A stretch of DNA of 64,000 nt from Psychrobacter sp. 1044 (lineage in GTDB: Bacteria; Pseudomonadota; Gammaproteobacteria; Pseudomonadales; Moraxellaceae): the NCBI RefSeq assembly GCF_904846525.1, contig NZ_CAJHAZ010000004.1:124001-188000 (forward strand), given 5' to 3'. The position numbers and the translations under genes were made by a program. The notes under the pieces were generated by a model that saw only the letters and a list, made by a program, of their open reading frames with translations, had not been told where the DNA came from and ran no database searches. Shown here piece after piece: positions 55,363 to 64,000 of the stretch (position 1 is its first letter; each line of letters begins with the position of its first letter).

Positions 55363-56496
55363 TTAGTCTTTTTGCTCACGGATGATATTAAGCATACGAC
55401 GTAGCGGCTCGGCTGCGCCCCATAACAGTTGATCACCAACGGTAAATGCGCCTAGATACTCAGGGCCCATATTGAGCTTACGCAAGCGACCTAGTGCAAC
55501 TGTCAATGTGCCAGTCACTGCCACTGGGGTTAAACGATTCATGGTCGCTTCTTTGTCGTCTTCGACCAAGTCCAACCATTCATTGCCGCTGTTTTTAAGT
55601 GCTGCTTCGATTTCTTCTAGCGGAATGTCTTTTTTGAGCTTGATGGTAAGGCCTTGCGCATGACAGCGCATCGCACCAACGCGGACACACATGCCATCGA
55701 TAGCAATCTTATCGGCTTCTGCGTTACCAAGGATTTTATTGGTTTCGACGCCGCCTTTCCATTCTTCCTTGGATTGCTTGTTTTCTAACTGAACATCGAT
55801 ATAGGGGATCAAGCTACCTGCTAATGGCACACCAAAGTATCGCTTAGGAAAGTCATCTGAGCGCTGAGTCTGAGCGATTTTTTTATCAATATCAAGGATG
55901 GCGCTGGCAGGGTCAGCCAACTCGTCTTTGACTGCATCGTGTAGCACGCCCATGCCAGTGATTAATTCGCGCATGTTGTTAGCACCAGAACCACTAGCAG
56001 CCTGATAAGTCATGGCGCTGACCCATTCTACCCAGCCTTTATTAAACAGCTCGCCAATCGCCATAAGCATTAGTGACACGGTACAGTTACCACCGATAAA
56101 GTCTTTTTTGCCATTGGCTAGGGCGCTGTCAATAACGGCGCGATTGACTGGATCGAGAATGATGATGCTGTCATCTTCCATTCGCAAGGTGCTTGCCGCA
56201 TCAATCCAGTAGCCATTCCAGCCACTATCACGTAGCGGTTGATGGACTTGCGAGGTATAGTCGCCGCCTTGGCAGGTAATGATGACATTACAAGCTGCTA
56301 GCGCGTCAATATCATGAGCATCTTTTAATTGGCCGGTATGAATACCATCAAGGCTTGGGGCATTACCACCTGCGTTGCTGGTTGAGAAAAACACGGGTGT
56401 AATACCGTCAAAATCTTTTTCCTCAGTCATACGTTGTATTAATACTGAACCGACCATGCCGCGCCAGCCTACCAAGCCTACTGTTAAATTACTCAT
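55363..56496 (-). CDS. asd: Aspartate-semialdehyde dehydrogenase
   Basis: NADPH-dependent reduction of aspartyl phosphate, the branch point to lysine, diaminopimelate, threonine and methionine. [18 protein letters not shown] binds [18 protein letters not shown] holds the catalytic Cys; GAMRCHAQ holds the His. 377 residues from the ATG at 56496, which has AAGGA 9 bp upstream; the frame also opens at a TTG at 56505. The type matches the gram-negative form of E. coli and Vibrio. No leader peptide or lysine riboswitch was recognised upstream. Confidence 0.96.
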   Translation of the reverse strand: MSNLTVGLVGWRGMVGSVLIQRMTEEKDFDGITPVFFSTSNAGGNAPSLDGIHTGQLKDAHDIDALAACNVIITCQGGDYTSQVHQPLRDSGWNGYWIDAASTLRMEDDSIIILDPVNRAVIDSALANGKKDFIGGNCTVSLMLMAIGELFNKGWVEWVSAMTYQAASGSGANNMRELITGMGVLHDAVKDELADPASAILDIDKKIAQTQRSDDFPKRYFGVPLAGSLIPYIDVQLENKQSKEEWKGGVETNKILGNAEADKIAIDGMCVRVGAMRCHAQGLTIKLKKDIPLEEIEAALKNSGNEWLDLVEDDKEATMNRLTPVAVTGTLTVALGRLRKLNMGPEYLGAFTVGDQLLWGAAEPLRRMLNIIREQKD

Positions 56497-56879
56497 GAAA
56501 CTCAATCCTTTTTACCATAAATTGTTGCATTGCAAGCCGATAACAATGCCGTGAATAGCCATAAAAAGCAAGGCGTTTCGGCCGTTTTTAGTGGTTTTTC
56601 ATACACTATTAATGATGTTCAGTATAACTTTAAGTTATTAACCTAATGGCGATAGTGGCAATGCCTTACTCGCCACAAGTAGATAGCCCTAAAAATAAAA
56701 TTTGTCCGTAGTACTCGTTATGGTGGGCGAATTAAAAGTGTAATGTTTTATAGCGGTTAACGAATAATCCATGCTCATTAGTAGGCGACAACCTTCTGAA
56801 ATGCTAAAGTAAACAGCTAACGTCAGTTCAGTTAAAATCATGGCGATATTCATCATTTAATAGACGGCTAATACATACT
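56497..56879. other. Divergent intergenic region upstream of asd, no gene seen
   Basis: About 380 bp between asd (minus) and the EEP gene (plus). It contains a small 15-bp palindrome (ATAACTTTAAGTTAT near 56626) but no RNA structure or open frame I would defend. Promoters for both genes must lie here and were not placed. Confidence 0.45.
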
Positions 56880-58004
56880 ATGGATATCTCACTATTATAT
56901 TACAGCATACAGTGGCTAGCAGGGTTCATCGCATTTGTGACGATTTGGGGCTGGATACCACTGGATAATTGGTGGGTGCGCGGTGTTGAATTTCCGCGTA
57001 TTCAGATCATGGTGTTGGGTGTCATCGCTTGGATTGGTATGCTGATTTTTTGGTCAGAGTGGCAGCTGGGACAGTGGCTGTTATTTACCGTCTTAAGCAT
57101 TACATTAGCCTTTCAGCTTAGGATGGTATTGCCTTATACCAAGCTATGGAAAAAAGAAGTTCAAAAGGCAAAAGACAAGCCAGAAGGGCAGGCGCATCAA
57201 CTAAAAATAATGGTATCAAACGTACTAACGCCCAATAATGACACCCAAAAACTGGTGGATTTGGTGAAGCAAAGACAGCCTGATATTTTAATTACGCTAG
57301 AGAGTGATGAAAAATGGGAAAAAGCGCTGCATCAAATCGAAGCTGATTATCCTTACACCGTAAAAGTGCCACTAGACAATCTGTATGGGATGCATCTTTA
57401 TTCTAAGCTTGAGTTGATTGATCCTGAAGTTAAGTACTTGATGATTGATGACATACCTTCTATTCATGCCCAACTGCGCCTGCAAAGTGGTCGCGTGATT
57501 TGGTTGTATTGCTTGCATCCTATGCCGCCAAGCCCGACGGAAGCGGATAAATCTACTACCCGCGATGCTGAGCTATTGATGGTTGGCAAACACATCAAAG
57601 AAAACAAGCAAACGGCGATATTGGCAGGCGATCTCAATGATGTAGCATGGTCAAAGACGACTCGACGCTTTCAACGTATCTCAGGATTGTTGGATCCGCG
57701 TATTGGTCGACATTTTATCAATACTTTTCATGTCAGTTATCCATTTTTACGTTGGGCGCTGGATCACATCTTCCATAGTGCTTGTTTTACGGTGGTAGAT
57801 ATTCGGCGTATGCCGTCGATAGGCTCGGATCACTTTCCTGTTATGACGACTTTACAATACGAACCAGAAGAGGAGAGCAATCAAGCGCAAAATGCCCCTA
57901 CTGCAGAAGCGGAAGATATCAAAGAGACCGATCACAAAATCATAGAAGGTAAAAAAGAAGGTGAAAAAGTCTCAAAGGAACATGCAGAAGAGCAGAGAAG
58001 TTAG
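56880..58004 (+). CDS. Membrane-anchored endonuclease/exonuclease/phosphatase family protein
   Basis: 374 residues. Three N-terminal hydrophobic segments (within about residues 5-85) precede an EEP domain: IMVSNVLTPNNDT (metal Asn), LITLESDEKW (metal Glu), IWLYCLHPMPPSPTEAD (catalytic His), ILAGDLNDVAW (Asp/Asn) and SIGSDHFPVMTTL (final Asp-His). All catalytic positions are kept, so it is probably an active phosphodiesterase or nuclease, facing the periplasm or membrane. The last 45 residues are a highly charged Glu/Lys tail with no fold. Similar proteins are annotated as endonuclease/exonuclease/phosphatase, with unknown substrate. The start is only 3 bp after an AT-rich region without a clear ribosome site. 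Confidence 0.85.
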   Translation: MDISLLYYSIQWLAGFIAFVTIWGWIPLDNWWVRGVEFPRIQIMVLGVIAWIGMLIFWSEWQLGQWLLFTVLSITLAFQLRMVLPYTKLWKKEVQKAKDKPEGQAHQLKIMVSNVLTPNNDTQKLVDLVKQRQPDILITLESDEKWEKALHQIEADYPYTVKVPLDNLYGMHLYSKLELIDPEVKYLMIDDIPSIHAQLRLQSGRVIWLYCLHPMPPSPTEADKSTTRDAELLMVGKHIKENKQTAILAGDLNDVAWSKTTRRFQRISGLLDPRIGRHFINTFHVSYPFLRWALDHIFHSACFTVVDIRRMPSIGSDHFPVMTTLQYEPEEESNQAQNAPTAEAEDIKETDHKIIEGKKEGEKVSKEHAEEQRS

Positions 58005-58019
58005 GGTTAATAGCCTGCC

Positions 58020-58310
58020 AACACTATAGCCATCGTATGATGCAATGTTAAAAGAGGCTGTAAGCATATGCTTACGTTAAATAAGGTCTTTAGCCTCTAG
58101 TCGCATTAAACTGATTACCCTACAATACCTGCATCAACACAAGGATACGCATGGATGCAGTGTTGAGACAGTATCAATAAAAGCACAGGTCAGCCCGCTG
58201 TCTTATAGGATACTGTTTATGACTTAGGATGAGTCAGCATGGAAGAAATAATAACAACAATATGAAGCGCCATAGCCCCGAACCAATCGCCCTAGGTTCG
58301 GGGCTTTTCT
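58020..58310 (+). ncRNA. Candidate structured RNA, or structured 3' UTR, ending in a terminator
   Basis: No open frame, but successive strong pairings. AGAGGCT (58053-58059) pairs with AGCCTCT (58092-58098) around a 16-bp perfect palindrome (58060-58075). TCAACAC and GTGTTGA (58134-58165 area) pair. ACAGTATC (58168-58175) pairs with GATACTGT (58209-58216), with nested ATAA/TTAT and ACAG/CTGT inside. A GC-rich terminator ends it at 58274-58309. The T-run direction puts the transcript on the plus strand. I could not find a good promoter, so it may be the 3' UTR of the EEP gene. Signatures of tmRNA, SRP RNA and RNase P RNA are absent. Confidence 0.35.
58274..58309 (+). terminator. Strong GC-rich terminator
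   Basis: Perfect 11-bp arms AGCCCCGAACC / GGTTCGGGGCT, a 10-nt loop, then TTTCTTTG. The nearest upstream gene stop is 270 bp away, which is unusually far. Confidence 0.85.
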
Positions 58311-58423
58311 TTGTGTGTGTAATGCTTATAATAATTTTATTCGATATTCTTGTGTTTGGACATGCTGTAATATATTTGAGATTACCTTCTGATTATTTTT
58401 AGCGCATAAATAAACGTTAATAA
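58311..58423. other. AT-rich spacer between two terminators, nothing recognised
   Basis: Between the plus-strand terminator and the surA terminator. No gene, repeat or structure stands out. Confidence 0.5.
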
Positions 58424-58457
58424 AAAAAGGGTACATGCATTAGCATATACCCTTTTT
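58424..58457 (-). terminator. Terminator after surA
   Basis: AAAAAGGGTA / TACCCTTTTT arms of 10 bp with an inner ATGC/GCAT pairing. On the minus strand a long T-run follows. Confidence 0.85.
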
Positions 58458-58499
58458 GACAAAGCATTATTAGATTTGACTTATCGATGCCTATATCAG

Positions 58500-59903
58500 T
58501 TAGCCAAGTACTTGGATGTAAGCACCTGCGCGTAGCTCTTGTAGCCAGTCTTCTTTGGCTTGCGGTGCTAAGCGCTGATAAAGCGCTTGACGTGCCATAT
58601 TGCGACGATATTGATCGCTAACATCTTGTTGGCGTTTGCCTTCTATTTTCAATATATGCCAGCCAAACTGGGTTTTGAAAGGAGCAGAGTAGTCACCAAC
58701 CGCCGTGTTTTTCATCATGGCTTCGAATGGACCAATCATGTCTTCTTCGCTCACCCAATCAAGATCGCCACCGCGGCCAGCGGAACCGGGATCATCTGAA
58801 TAGGTCGATGCTAAACCAGCAAAATCAGCGCCGCTGCGTAGCTGTTCATACAAATCATTAATCTTTTGCTCAGCAAGCGCGTCTGTCTGTAGCTCATCAA
58901 CTTTCACCAATATATGGCGAGTACGCCACTGCGGTATCAGCATGGTATCGCTGGCTTTTTTGTCAGCAAGTTTGATTATATCGATACCTTCAGGCGTTAT
59001 TAATGGTGCGCTGACCGCGCCAACCTCAAGTTTGGTAATCTCACTTGATAGCTCTGTAGGTAGAGACGCGGCTTTATGAAAGCCCATATCGCCACCTTGT
59101 AGCGGAATAGGATAGTTGCCTTGGCTAGCAGCGACCGCTTCAGCGACATCAACGTTTGGTGCAAGCAGGCGAGTACGCAGAGCTTCTGCTACCTTTAGCG
59201 CCTCATTGCGTTGGGCTTCTGATAGTCGGCTGTAGTCATCCATGTAAGGTACTCGTACATGAATCGTTTGATACTCACTCTGGTTTAAGCGCTTGGCTTC
59301 AGGCGAGGCCAAAAATGCATCAATATCCTGTTCGCTGATGCGCACGCGGTTACCGATTTGGCGCTGTTGCAAGGCTTGAATGGCTGCATCTTCGATTAAT
59401 TGCGCACGTAGCGCCGCATAGCTACCAGGTTTTGCTGCGTCCAAACGCTGTTGCAAAGCTGAGATGCTCGTCAGCCCTTCTGCTTGAGCAATTTGACCGA
59501 GGCGTTGATTGATAGCCGCTTCATCAGGGTTTAAACCGACGCGCTTGACCATAGACAGTTGTAACTCACGCAATATGAGCGCATTTAACACCTCAGACTG
59601 TAGCTGTGCTGAGTTTGCTATTGGTTCACCAGCCGCTTGTGCACGTGCTTGTGCTTGGGTGATAGCATCGATCAAATCGCTCTTTAAGATAGCATTTTCA
59701 TTGACTAAAGCAATAATACCGTCGGTGCTATTGGCTGGCGTCAAACGATTGACGTTATTCTGCGCGGTCACAGCATTTGCTTGAGGTGCTTGTGCTTTTG
59801 CAGGTTTAACGGTGGCAGCTTGGGCGCTCAATGTAAGCGCAAGGCTAGCACTCATAGATAGCAATACAGCACGGCTGGTTTGACGTAAAGAAAAAAATCT
59901 CAT
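58500..59903 (-). CDS. surA: Periplasmic chaperone and peptidyl-prolyl isomerase SurA
   Basis: Chaperone that escorts outer membrane proteins, including LptD, to BamA. Signal peptide MRFFSLRQTSR... to LSAQA, N-terminal chaperone domain (IIALVNENAILKSDLIDAI), a degenerate first parvulin domain (HVRVPYMDDYSRL...) and a canonical second one (TRHILVKVDELQ, ADFAGLASTYSDDPGSAGRG, FGWHILKIEGKR). The frame continues upstream to 59924, but the ATG at 59903 has GGAG at the right spacing. 467 residues. It follows lptD by about 150 bp on the same strand, the standard lptD-surA order. Confidence 0.95.
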   Translation of the reverse strand: MRFFSLRQTSRAVLLSMSASLALTLSAQAATVKPAKAQAPQANAVTAQNNVNRLTPANSTDGIIALVNENAILKSDLIDAITQAQARAQAAGEPIANSAQLQSEVLNALILRELQLSMVKRVGLNPDEAAINQRLGQIAQAEGLTSISALQQRLDAAKPGSYAALRAQLIEDAAIQALQQRQIGNRVRISEQDIDAFLASPEAKRLNQSEYQTIHVRVPYMDDYSRLSEAQRNEALKVAEALRTRLLAPNVDVAEAVAASQGNYPIPLQGGDMGFHKAASLPTELSSEITKLEVGAVSAPLITPEGIDIIKLADKKASDTMLIPQWRTRHILVKVDELQTDALAEQKINDLYEQLRSGADFAGLASTYSDDPGSAGRGGDLDWVSEEDMIGPFEAMMKNTAVGDYSAPFKTQFGWHILKIEGKRQQDVSDQYRRNMARQALYQRLAPQAKEDWLQELRAGAYIQVLG

Positions 59904-60053
59904 GATGCTCCTCATCAATGTCATCGCATCGGATGGTAGTTGGTCAACGCTATTTAATACTTTTAACAGTCAGATATTAGACAGGGTTGACCATAATAGG
60001 GTTACAAACTGGGTTATGAAATATATAGTAAAAATATTTATACAAGCACGGTC

Positions 60054-63000
60054 TTAATCTTTCCAAGCAGTCTGGACAGGTTCAAAGCCCAAGATTTTAT
60101 CAGAGAGTAAGCGAGTCAGGCGGCTGCTACCACTACCCAAACCATTCAATCTAATCTCTGCCATAATGGCTTGCGTTGGTTTGTCTTTGACATTTAAGTC
60201 ATTATAGTAACGACGACCATAAACTGCAAAACCAAAGCAGCAATCTTCGTAATCAACGCCGACCAACGAATCAAGAACTTTATCACGATTGTAATCGTAT
60301 TGACCTTGAGCCAAGATTCGCCAGCTGTTATTGATTGGAAAGACAGCCGATGCGGTAAAAGCAGAGAGCGGCAGCTGATCGGTGTTTTCATCACGTTGGC
60401 GTTTGACATAGCCCACATTGAACAAGCTGTTGTCAGACGGCTGATAACGTAATTCAGTCGTAATATAATTTAAATCGTAGTCGTTGGTCAGTGCTCCGCT
60501 GACATCAACCCAAAAATTGTTATAAGGTTGAGTGCTGGTATCCCATACCATGCCTGATGATGATGAAGTAAATACCGGTTGCTGATCATCAAGCGTAACA
60601 CGTCCATTATCGATATAAAACTGCTCTGCAATGCTACCATCAAAACGTGTCACACCCGTTGCGTCGATGTAACGATAATTGATACCAGGAGTAAGCGAAT
60701 GCAAATCTTGCAAGCGATCATGCCCTAAGAACCAACTGTCAGAGAACAGCTGTTCATAGTTAATAGAGGCAATACGCGTATTAAAGTTCGGAATATCGTT
60801 TTGGTCTTCATATGGCGAGTAGGTGTATTTCAATCGCGGGCTTAGCAAGCGATAGCCACCCATGGTATCGTCGAATGCGCCAAAAGGTGAGCCTGCTTGA
60901 TAGAAATTTAGACCTGCATCAATACTGGCTTGCGGTACAAATACCGACTGGCTACCGTCTTTATCACTCAACTGGTTGTCGGCTAAGCTATCCTCATCAT
61001 AAGAGGTATAGAGATGTTGTAAGCTCAGTTTGGGCTTGATATAACCCCAAGATTTTTCCATTGGATAAACGGCGCTGAGTTTATTATAAATTCGCCCGCC
61101 ACTTTTTTCATTCTCAGAGCCATCGTCGATGGATTTTTTGAAATAAGCAGAATCGTGTACACCAGTGATATCGAAGCTCTTCGCCCAAGGCAGTCGATAA
61201 TCGAGTTTGAGCTGCGGCAATCTTGAGTAAGGCTTATCTTTGTCTTCTAAAGGTTTACCATTACTAGTAAAAGCGTCTAGAGTTTGAAAGGTTTCTACCT
61301 TCAATTCACCATCAACATAGTCATTATAATAATTGACACGCGCACGGCGTGGTAAGTTTATGGTGCTGTCTGATAGACCCAGCGTGTCAAAATCATTGAG
61401 GTAGTCGGAATCTGACACATAGCTGTATTTTGCATCACCGCTTAAGCGTGGAATGCTCTTAGATGACCAATAATGATCATAAAAAAAGCTAGAGCGGTCT
61501 TCGTCATTGTACTCTTTGTCATTAGGCAAATATGAACCATTAAAAATACCTTCGCCATAACTTTCGGTCAGATAGCGAAACTCGCCTGACACCATAGGAT
61601 TGCGATCGGTATAAATATGGGTATTGAGCGTGGCATCATAATTGGGTGCCAAATTGAAATAGTAGGGTATATCAACCTCAAGACCGCTTTCACTACTGAT
61701 ACTGGCATTCGGCAATAAAAAACCACTGGTGCGACGATTATCAATCGGAAAGTTGAAGTAAGGCAAATAAAACACAGGCACGTCAGCGATACGGAAAGTA
61801 GTGTTATAGGCTTCGCCGCGACCTGTATCAGTATCTAAATCAATGCTTTTGGCATCAAACTGCCATTTACGATTGGTTGGTGGACAGGTACTAAACATGA
61901 CATCATCTAGTTCATATTGACTGTCATTCGGTCTGTTCAAGCGCTTGGCATAACCATGAGCTTGCAGTTCTACACTAGCAAAAGCCACATCATTGGCTGT
62001 CGACTGCCCAGTTTCAGTATTATAATTTAAACTATCGGCGACCCCAATAAGCCCACCTTTTGATGCTTTTTCAGTGAAATTGGCTTGGGGGTTATTCGAT
62101 GAGCGGTTTGGCGCATTGCTATCTAGTGCGTTGCTGCGTGATACTTGCTGACCTGTCGCTTGGTCAGTAAACATGACTTTACCTTGAGCTGCGGCAATGC
62201 CATTGCTCAAATCTAACAAGACTTTTTCTGCTTCTATTTGCTGGGTACCCTGATTGATGATGACATTGCCCGACAGCTCTGCATAGTCGACATTGTCGTA
62301 ATAAACATAATCTGATTCTGAAAACAGCGGCGCTTGATTATTCGGGAGACCATCTAAGTTTGGCGCAGGCTGTCCATTGGTTGCTCCGGCCTCATTGACC
62401 GCGCGTTGATAATTAGGGTTGCTCTTTGGATAAACCCATTGACCTTCGCAGCGTTGGGCGCTATCTACAGCATTCGGTAATAACTGTAAGTTTTTACCCA
62501 CTTTTGGAATGGTTTGCGGGGTAGGTGTTAGCTCGTTTTGAATGACATTTTGGTTCGCATTATCACTATTGTTTAACGTTGAGGCATCTGTATCGGGCGT
62601 CAGCTCATAAAATTCTGCTAAACGCAGCAGACTATCTTGAATACTTTCATCACTCACATCAACTTTACCAGTCTTCTGTGCGGCTTTAGGTGCAGTGGTT
62701 TCAGCAAGCTGGGCAGTGCTATTGTTCTGAGTGGTCGCAATCGTATCTGCTGCTGGTACAAAACCTTTATCATCACTCTCGTTGATGGCGGTAATTTCTA
62801 GAGGGCGGTTGTCTAAAGGACTTTCATTAGTAGCATTCTCATTAGAGATGCTGTCGTTAAAGGCGCTTTCATTAAAAGTATTGTCAAAACTACTATCTGA
62901 AATATTGTTATCAGTAGCAGCCTTTTGAGACGTATTACGCTGAAAGTCAGTTTTTTGATTATTGCTATTTTGATAGCGGATATCATTATAGTCGCTGTCT

Positions 63001-63194
63001 TTTTGGACGCTACTGCGATTGGCATCAGGTGTAACATCAGAGATATAGCGGGTGCTACTGTCAGTGATTAACGACTCAGTTTGCTGTGTGTCAGCATTGC
63101 TGGGCGCAGCACTAACGGTTAGGCTGGACAAGCCTAAGGCACCAAATAAGATCAAACGGATGCTTTGGTAAAGCGGAGAATATAACAAGGGCAC
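60054..63194 (-). CDS. lptD: LPS assembly protein LptD
   Basis: Outer membrane translocon that inserts LPS, working with LptE. Signal peptide to TVSAA. A 220-residue Asn/Ser/Thr/Asp-rich region follows, with pentapeptide repeats at residues 107-126. The OstA-like jellyroll is about 290-440 (YAELSGNVIINQGTQQIEAE), then a large barrel with RTSGFLLPNASISSESGLEV. Exactly four Cys are seen (QRCEGQW, STCPPTN, EDCCFGF), matching the Cys plus Cys plus CysCys disulfide plan of E. coli LptD. At 1046 residues it is about 260 longer than E. coli, mostly from the N-terminal extension. Confidence 0.95.
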   Translation of the reverse strand: MPLLYSPLYQSIRLILFGALGLSSLTVSAAPSNADTQQTESLITDSSTRYISDVTPDANRSSVQKDSDYNDIRYQNSNNQKTDFQRNTSQKAATDNNISDSSFDNTFNESAFNDSISNENATNESPLDNRPLEITAINESDDKGFVPAADTIATTQNNSTAQLAETTAPKAAQKTGKVDVSDESIQDSLLRLAEFYELTPDTDASTLNNSDNANQNVIQNELTPTPQTIPKVGKNLQLLPNAVDSAQRCEGQWVYPKSNPNYQRAVNEAGATNGQPAPNLDGLPNNQAPLFSESDYVYYDNVDYAELSGNVIINQGTQQIEAEKVLLDLSNGIAAAQGKVMFTDQATGQQVSRSNALDSNAPNRSSNNPQANFTEKASKGGLIGVADSLNYNTETGQSTANDVAFASVELQAHGYAKRLNRPNDSQYELDDVMFSTCPPTNRKWQFDAKSIDLDTDTGRGEAYNTTFRIADVPVFYLPYFNFPIDNRRTSGFLLPNASISSESGLEVDIPYYFNLAPNYDATLNTHIYTDRNPMVSGEFRYLTESYGEGIFNGSYLPNDKEYNDEDRSSFFYDHYWSSKSIPRLSGDAKYSYVSDSDYLNDFDTLGLSDSTINLPRRARVNYYNDYVDGELKVETFQTLDAFTSNGKPLEDKDKPYSRLPQLKLDYRLPWAKSFDITGVHDSAYFKKSIDDGSENEKSGGRIYNKLSAVYPMEKSWGYIKPKLSLQHLYTSYDEDSLADNQLSDKDGSQSVFVPQASIDAGLNFYQAGSPFGAFDDTMGGYRLLSPRLKYTYSPYEDQNDIPNFNTRIASINYEQLFSDSWFLGHDRLQDLHSLTPGINYRYIDATGVTRFDGSIAEQFYIDNGRVTLDDQQPVFTSSSSGMVWDTSTQPYNNFWVDVSGALTNDYDLNYITTELRYQPSDNSLFNVGYVKRQRDENTDQLPLSAFTASAVFPINNSWRILAQGQYDYNRDKVLDSLVGVDYEDCCFGFAVYGRRYYNDLNVKDKPTQAIMAEIRLNGLGSGSSRLTRLLSDKILGFEPVQTAWKD
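62817..62876 (-). repeat. Pentapeptide-encoding 15-bp repeats in lptD
   Basis: Residues 107-126 of LptD read FNESA, FNDSI, SNENA, TNESP: four tandem units of the pattern [FST]-N-[ED]-[SN]-[AIP]. The DNA units are 15 bp and imperfect, so changes in copy number would keep the frame. FDN just before and LDN just after look like decayed units. Confidence 0.6.
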
Positions 63195-63575
63195 ACCTAT
63201 GATTGCAGAGCCTATTGGATTGCGATACTGAATTTAGTAACCATATTATTAATCATGTATGGCGGTTAATAAACGACTAAAAAATCACTGATTGATAATG
63301 CTATCTTAAGAATTTGGCTGTTTTACATATAATGACGACTAATCATAGTCAAAAAAAACCAAATCAGCTACACTATTTACCAAAATTTATAATATAGCCG
63401 AGCTGTTTTTTGAATGGTTGCTGAGGTTATGCTCAGCGCTAGATGTCGAATGATATCCCAATACGCCTGCTATCGCAGTTTTTTTGGCTCAAGACGTTGC
63501 TATTTTAACAAGGTTTTGCCTGACTTATCACTACTTTAATTGTTTATGACTTATATTTAACCTGCGATGCCCATT
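63195..63575. other. Divergent intergenic region between lptD and amgK
   Basis: About 380 bp without a gene. Promoters of both divergent genes must be here. Short hairpins occur (GACTA ATCA TAGTC near 63334; GCTGAG GTTATG CTCAGC near 63418), neither convincing. No sigma-E type promoter was clearly visible ahead of lptD. Confidence 0.45.
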
Positions 63576-64000
63576 ATGACTGATAAAATACTTTTAGAGC
63601 CTAATATGATCGATACCAAACTCAATAGCCGTCTACAACAATTAGAGAGCTGGTTGCAGCAAGTATTTGCTGGTCAAACGTTCCAACTCGATAGTCTACC
63701 TGGTGACGCAAGTGCTCGCCAATACCATAGAATCCAGCTGTCAGACAGTAATGACACGACAGTCGCACATTATATTGTTATGGATTCAGCGGACGAACAA
63801 GACGCCATGCGCCAGTTTATCAATGTGACTAAGCTGATGGCACCGGCGATCAATGTGCCGACGCTCATTGCGCAAGACGTGACGAAAGGCTTTTTGGTGT
63901 TACAGGATTTTGGTGCGATAGAGTTCGCCCATCTGCTCGTTGATGCGACGCCTGCGCAGATAGATGAGCATTATCAGTTGGCAATGCAGACGTTGGTCGC
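63576..64000 (+). CDS. amgK: N-acetylmuramate/N-acetylglucosamine kinase AmgK-like, 5' part
   Basis: The frame stays open to the window edge, giving about 141 residues, so the gene is cut here. It has the phosphotransferase (APH-like) pattern of AmgK: LDSLPGDASARQYHRIQL in the nucleotide-binding lobe, YIVMDSADEQDA, NVPTLIAQDVTKGFLVLQDF. In Pseudomonas AmgK works with MurU in recycling peptidoglycan sugars, and the pair commonly lies divergent from lptD, as here. In-frame ATGs at 63567, 63576 and 63606 are possible starts. The C-terminal lobe with the catalytic residues is outside the window. Confidence 0.82.
   Translation, partial: MTDKILLEPNMIDTKLNSRLQQLESWLQQVFAGQTFQLDSLPGDASARQYHRIQLSDSNDTTVAHYIVMDSADEQDAMRQFINVTKLMAPAINVPTLIAQDVTKGFLVLQDFGAIEFAHLLVDATPAQIDEHYQLAMQTLV

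Noticed and set aside
56497..56879. Lysine riboswitch upstream of asd
   Set aside because: The gap is long enough, but I could not find the conserved core or a terminator/antiterminator pair.
58151..58265. Micro-frames of 8-9 codons (starting at 58151 and 58239) inside the hairpin region, as possible leader peptides
   Set aside because: No gene lies downstream on the same strand to be attenuated; the next gene converges from the other strand.
58020..58310. Known stable RNA (6S, SRP, tmRNA, RNase P) at the hairpin region
   Set aside because: None of their signature sequences or closing stems is present as far as I can see; kept only as an unknown candidate.

Overview
The window looks like core chromosome of a gamma-proteobacterium of the Moraxellaceae, most likely Psychrobacter. 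This rests on family resemblance, gene order and base composition read by eye; no search was run. Nearly every gene is recognisable housekeeping or envelope function. I saw no insertion sequence, prophage, integrase or CRISPR array.

Layout. 1-4100: tail of an unidentified gene, then surE, nlpD and a lipoprotein lytic transglycosylase. 4300-7200: an orphan molybdate-type permease, a D-cysteine desulfhydrase-like enzyme and a Tsx/OmpK-like outer membrane protein. 7700-8100: a tRNA-Val/tRNA-Asp unit with a near-consensus promoter. 8270-13980: cardiolipin synthase, a Sel1-repeat membrane protein, then waaA-rsmE overlapping by 4 bp. 14000-18720: fbpABC ferric iron importer. 18880-22060: cmoM, a lipoprotein alpha/beta hydrolase and a 59-residue secreted Cys-rich protein. 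22360-28640: gyrA, two tandem RarD-type transporters and a GST. 28730-32260: small membrane protein, RNase Z, DUF815-like ATPase and a divergent Ser/Thr kinase. 32340-34130: a three-lipoprotein operon and tRNA-Leu. 34340-39400: ntrBC and, divergent, rimO. 39630-51400: the conserved block pyrH-frr-uppS-cdsA-dxr-rseP-bamA-lpxD-fabZ-lpxA. 51700-58000: an NSS-family transporter, tgt, a SOUL protein, asd and a membrane-anchored EEP-family protein. 58000-64000: a structured intergenic region, surA, lptD and the start of an AmgK-type sugar kinase.

The theme is envelope biogenesis: lipid A and Kdo (lpxD, fabZ, lpxA, waaA), LPS export (lptD), outer membrane protein assembly (bamA, surA, rseP), isoprenoid and phospholipid precursors (dxr, uppS, cdsA, cls), and peptidoglycan remodelling (nlpD, lytic transglycosylase, amgK). 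Several proteins carry long hydrophilic low-complexity extensions or linkers (LptD, RimO, NtrC, FbpC, WaaA).

No defence or other accessory cassette is visible. The best candidates for undescribed biology are: the stack of hairpins ending in a strong terminator at 58020-58310; the three-lipoprotein operon with two 12-bp direct repeats exactly 21 bp apart just upstream of a TTGACA; the tandem RarD duplication that includes its upstream terminator and a conserved basic tail; and the pentapeptide repeats in the LptD N-terminal extension.
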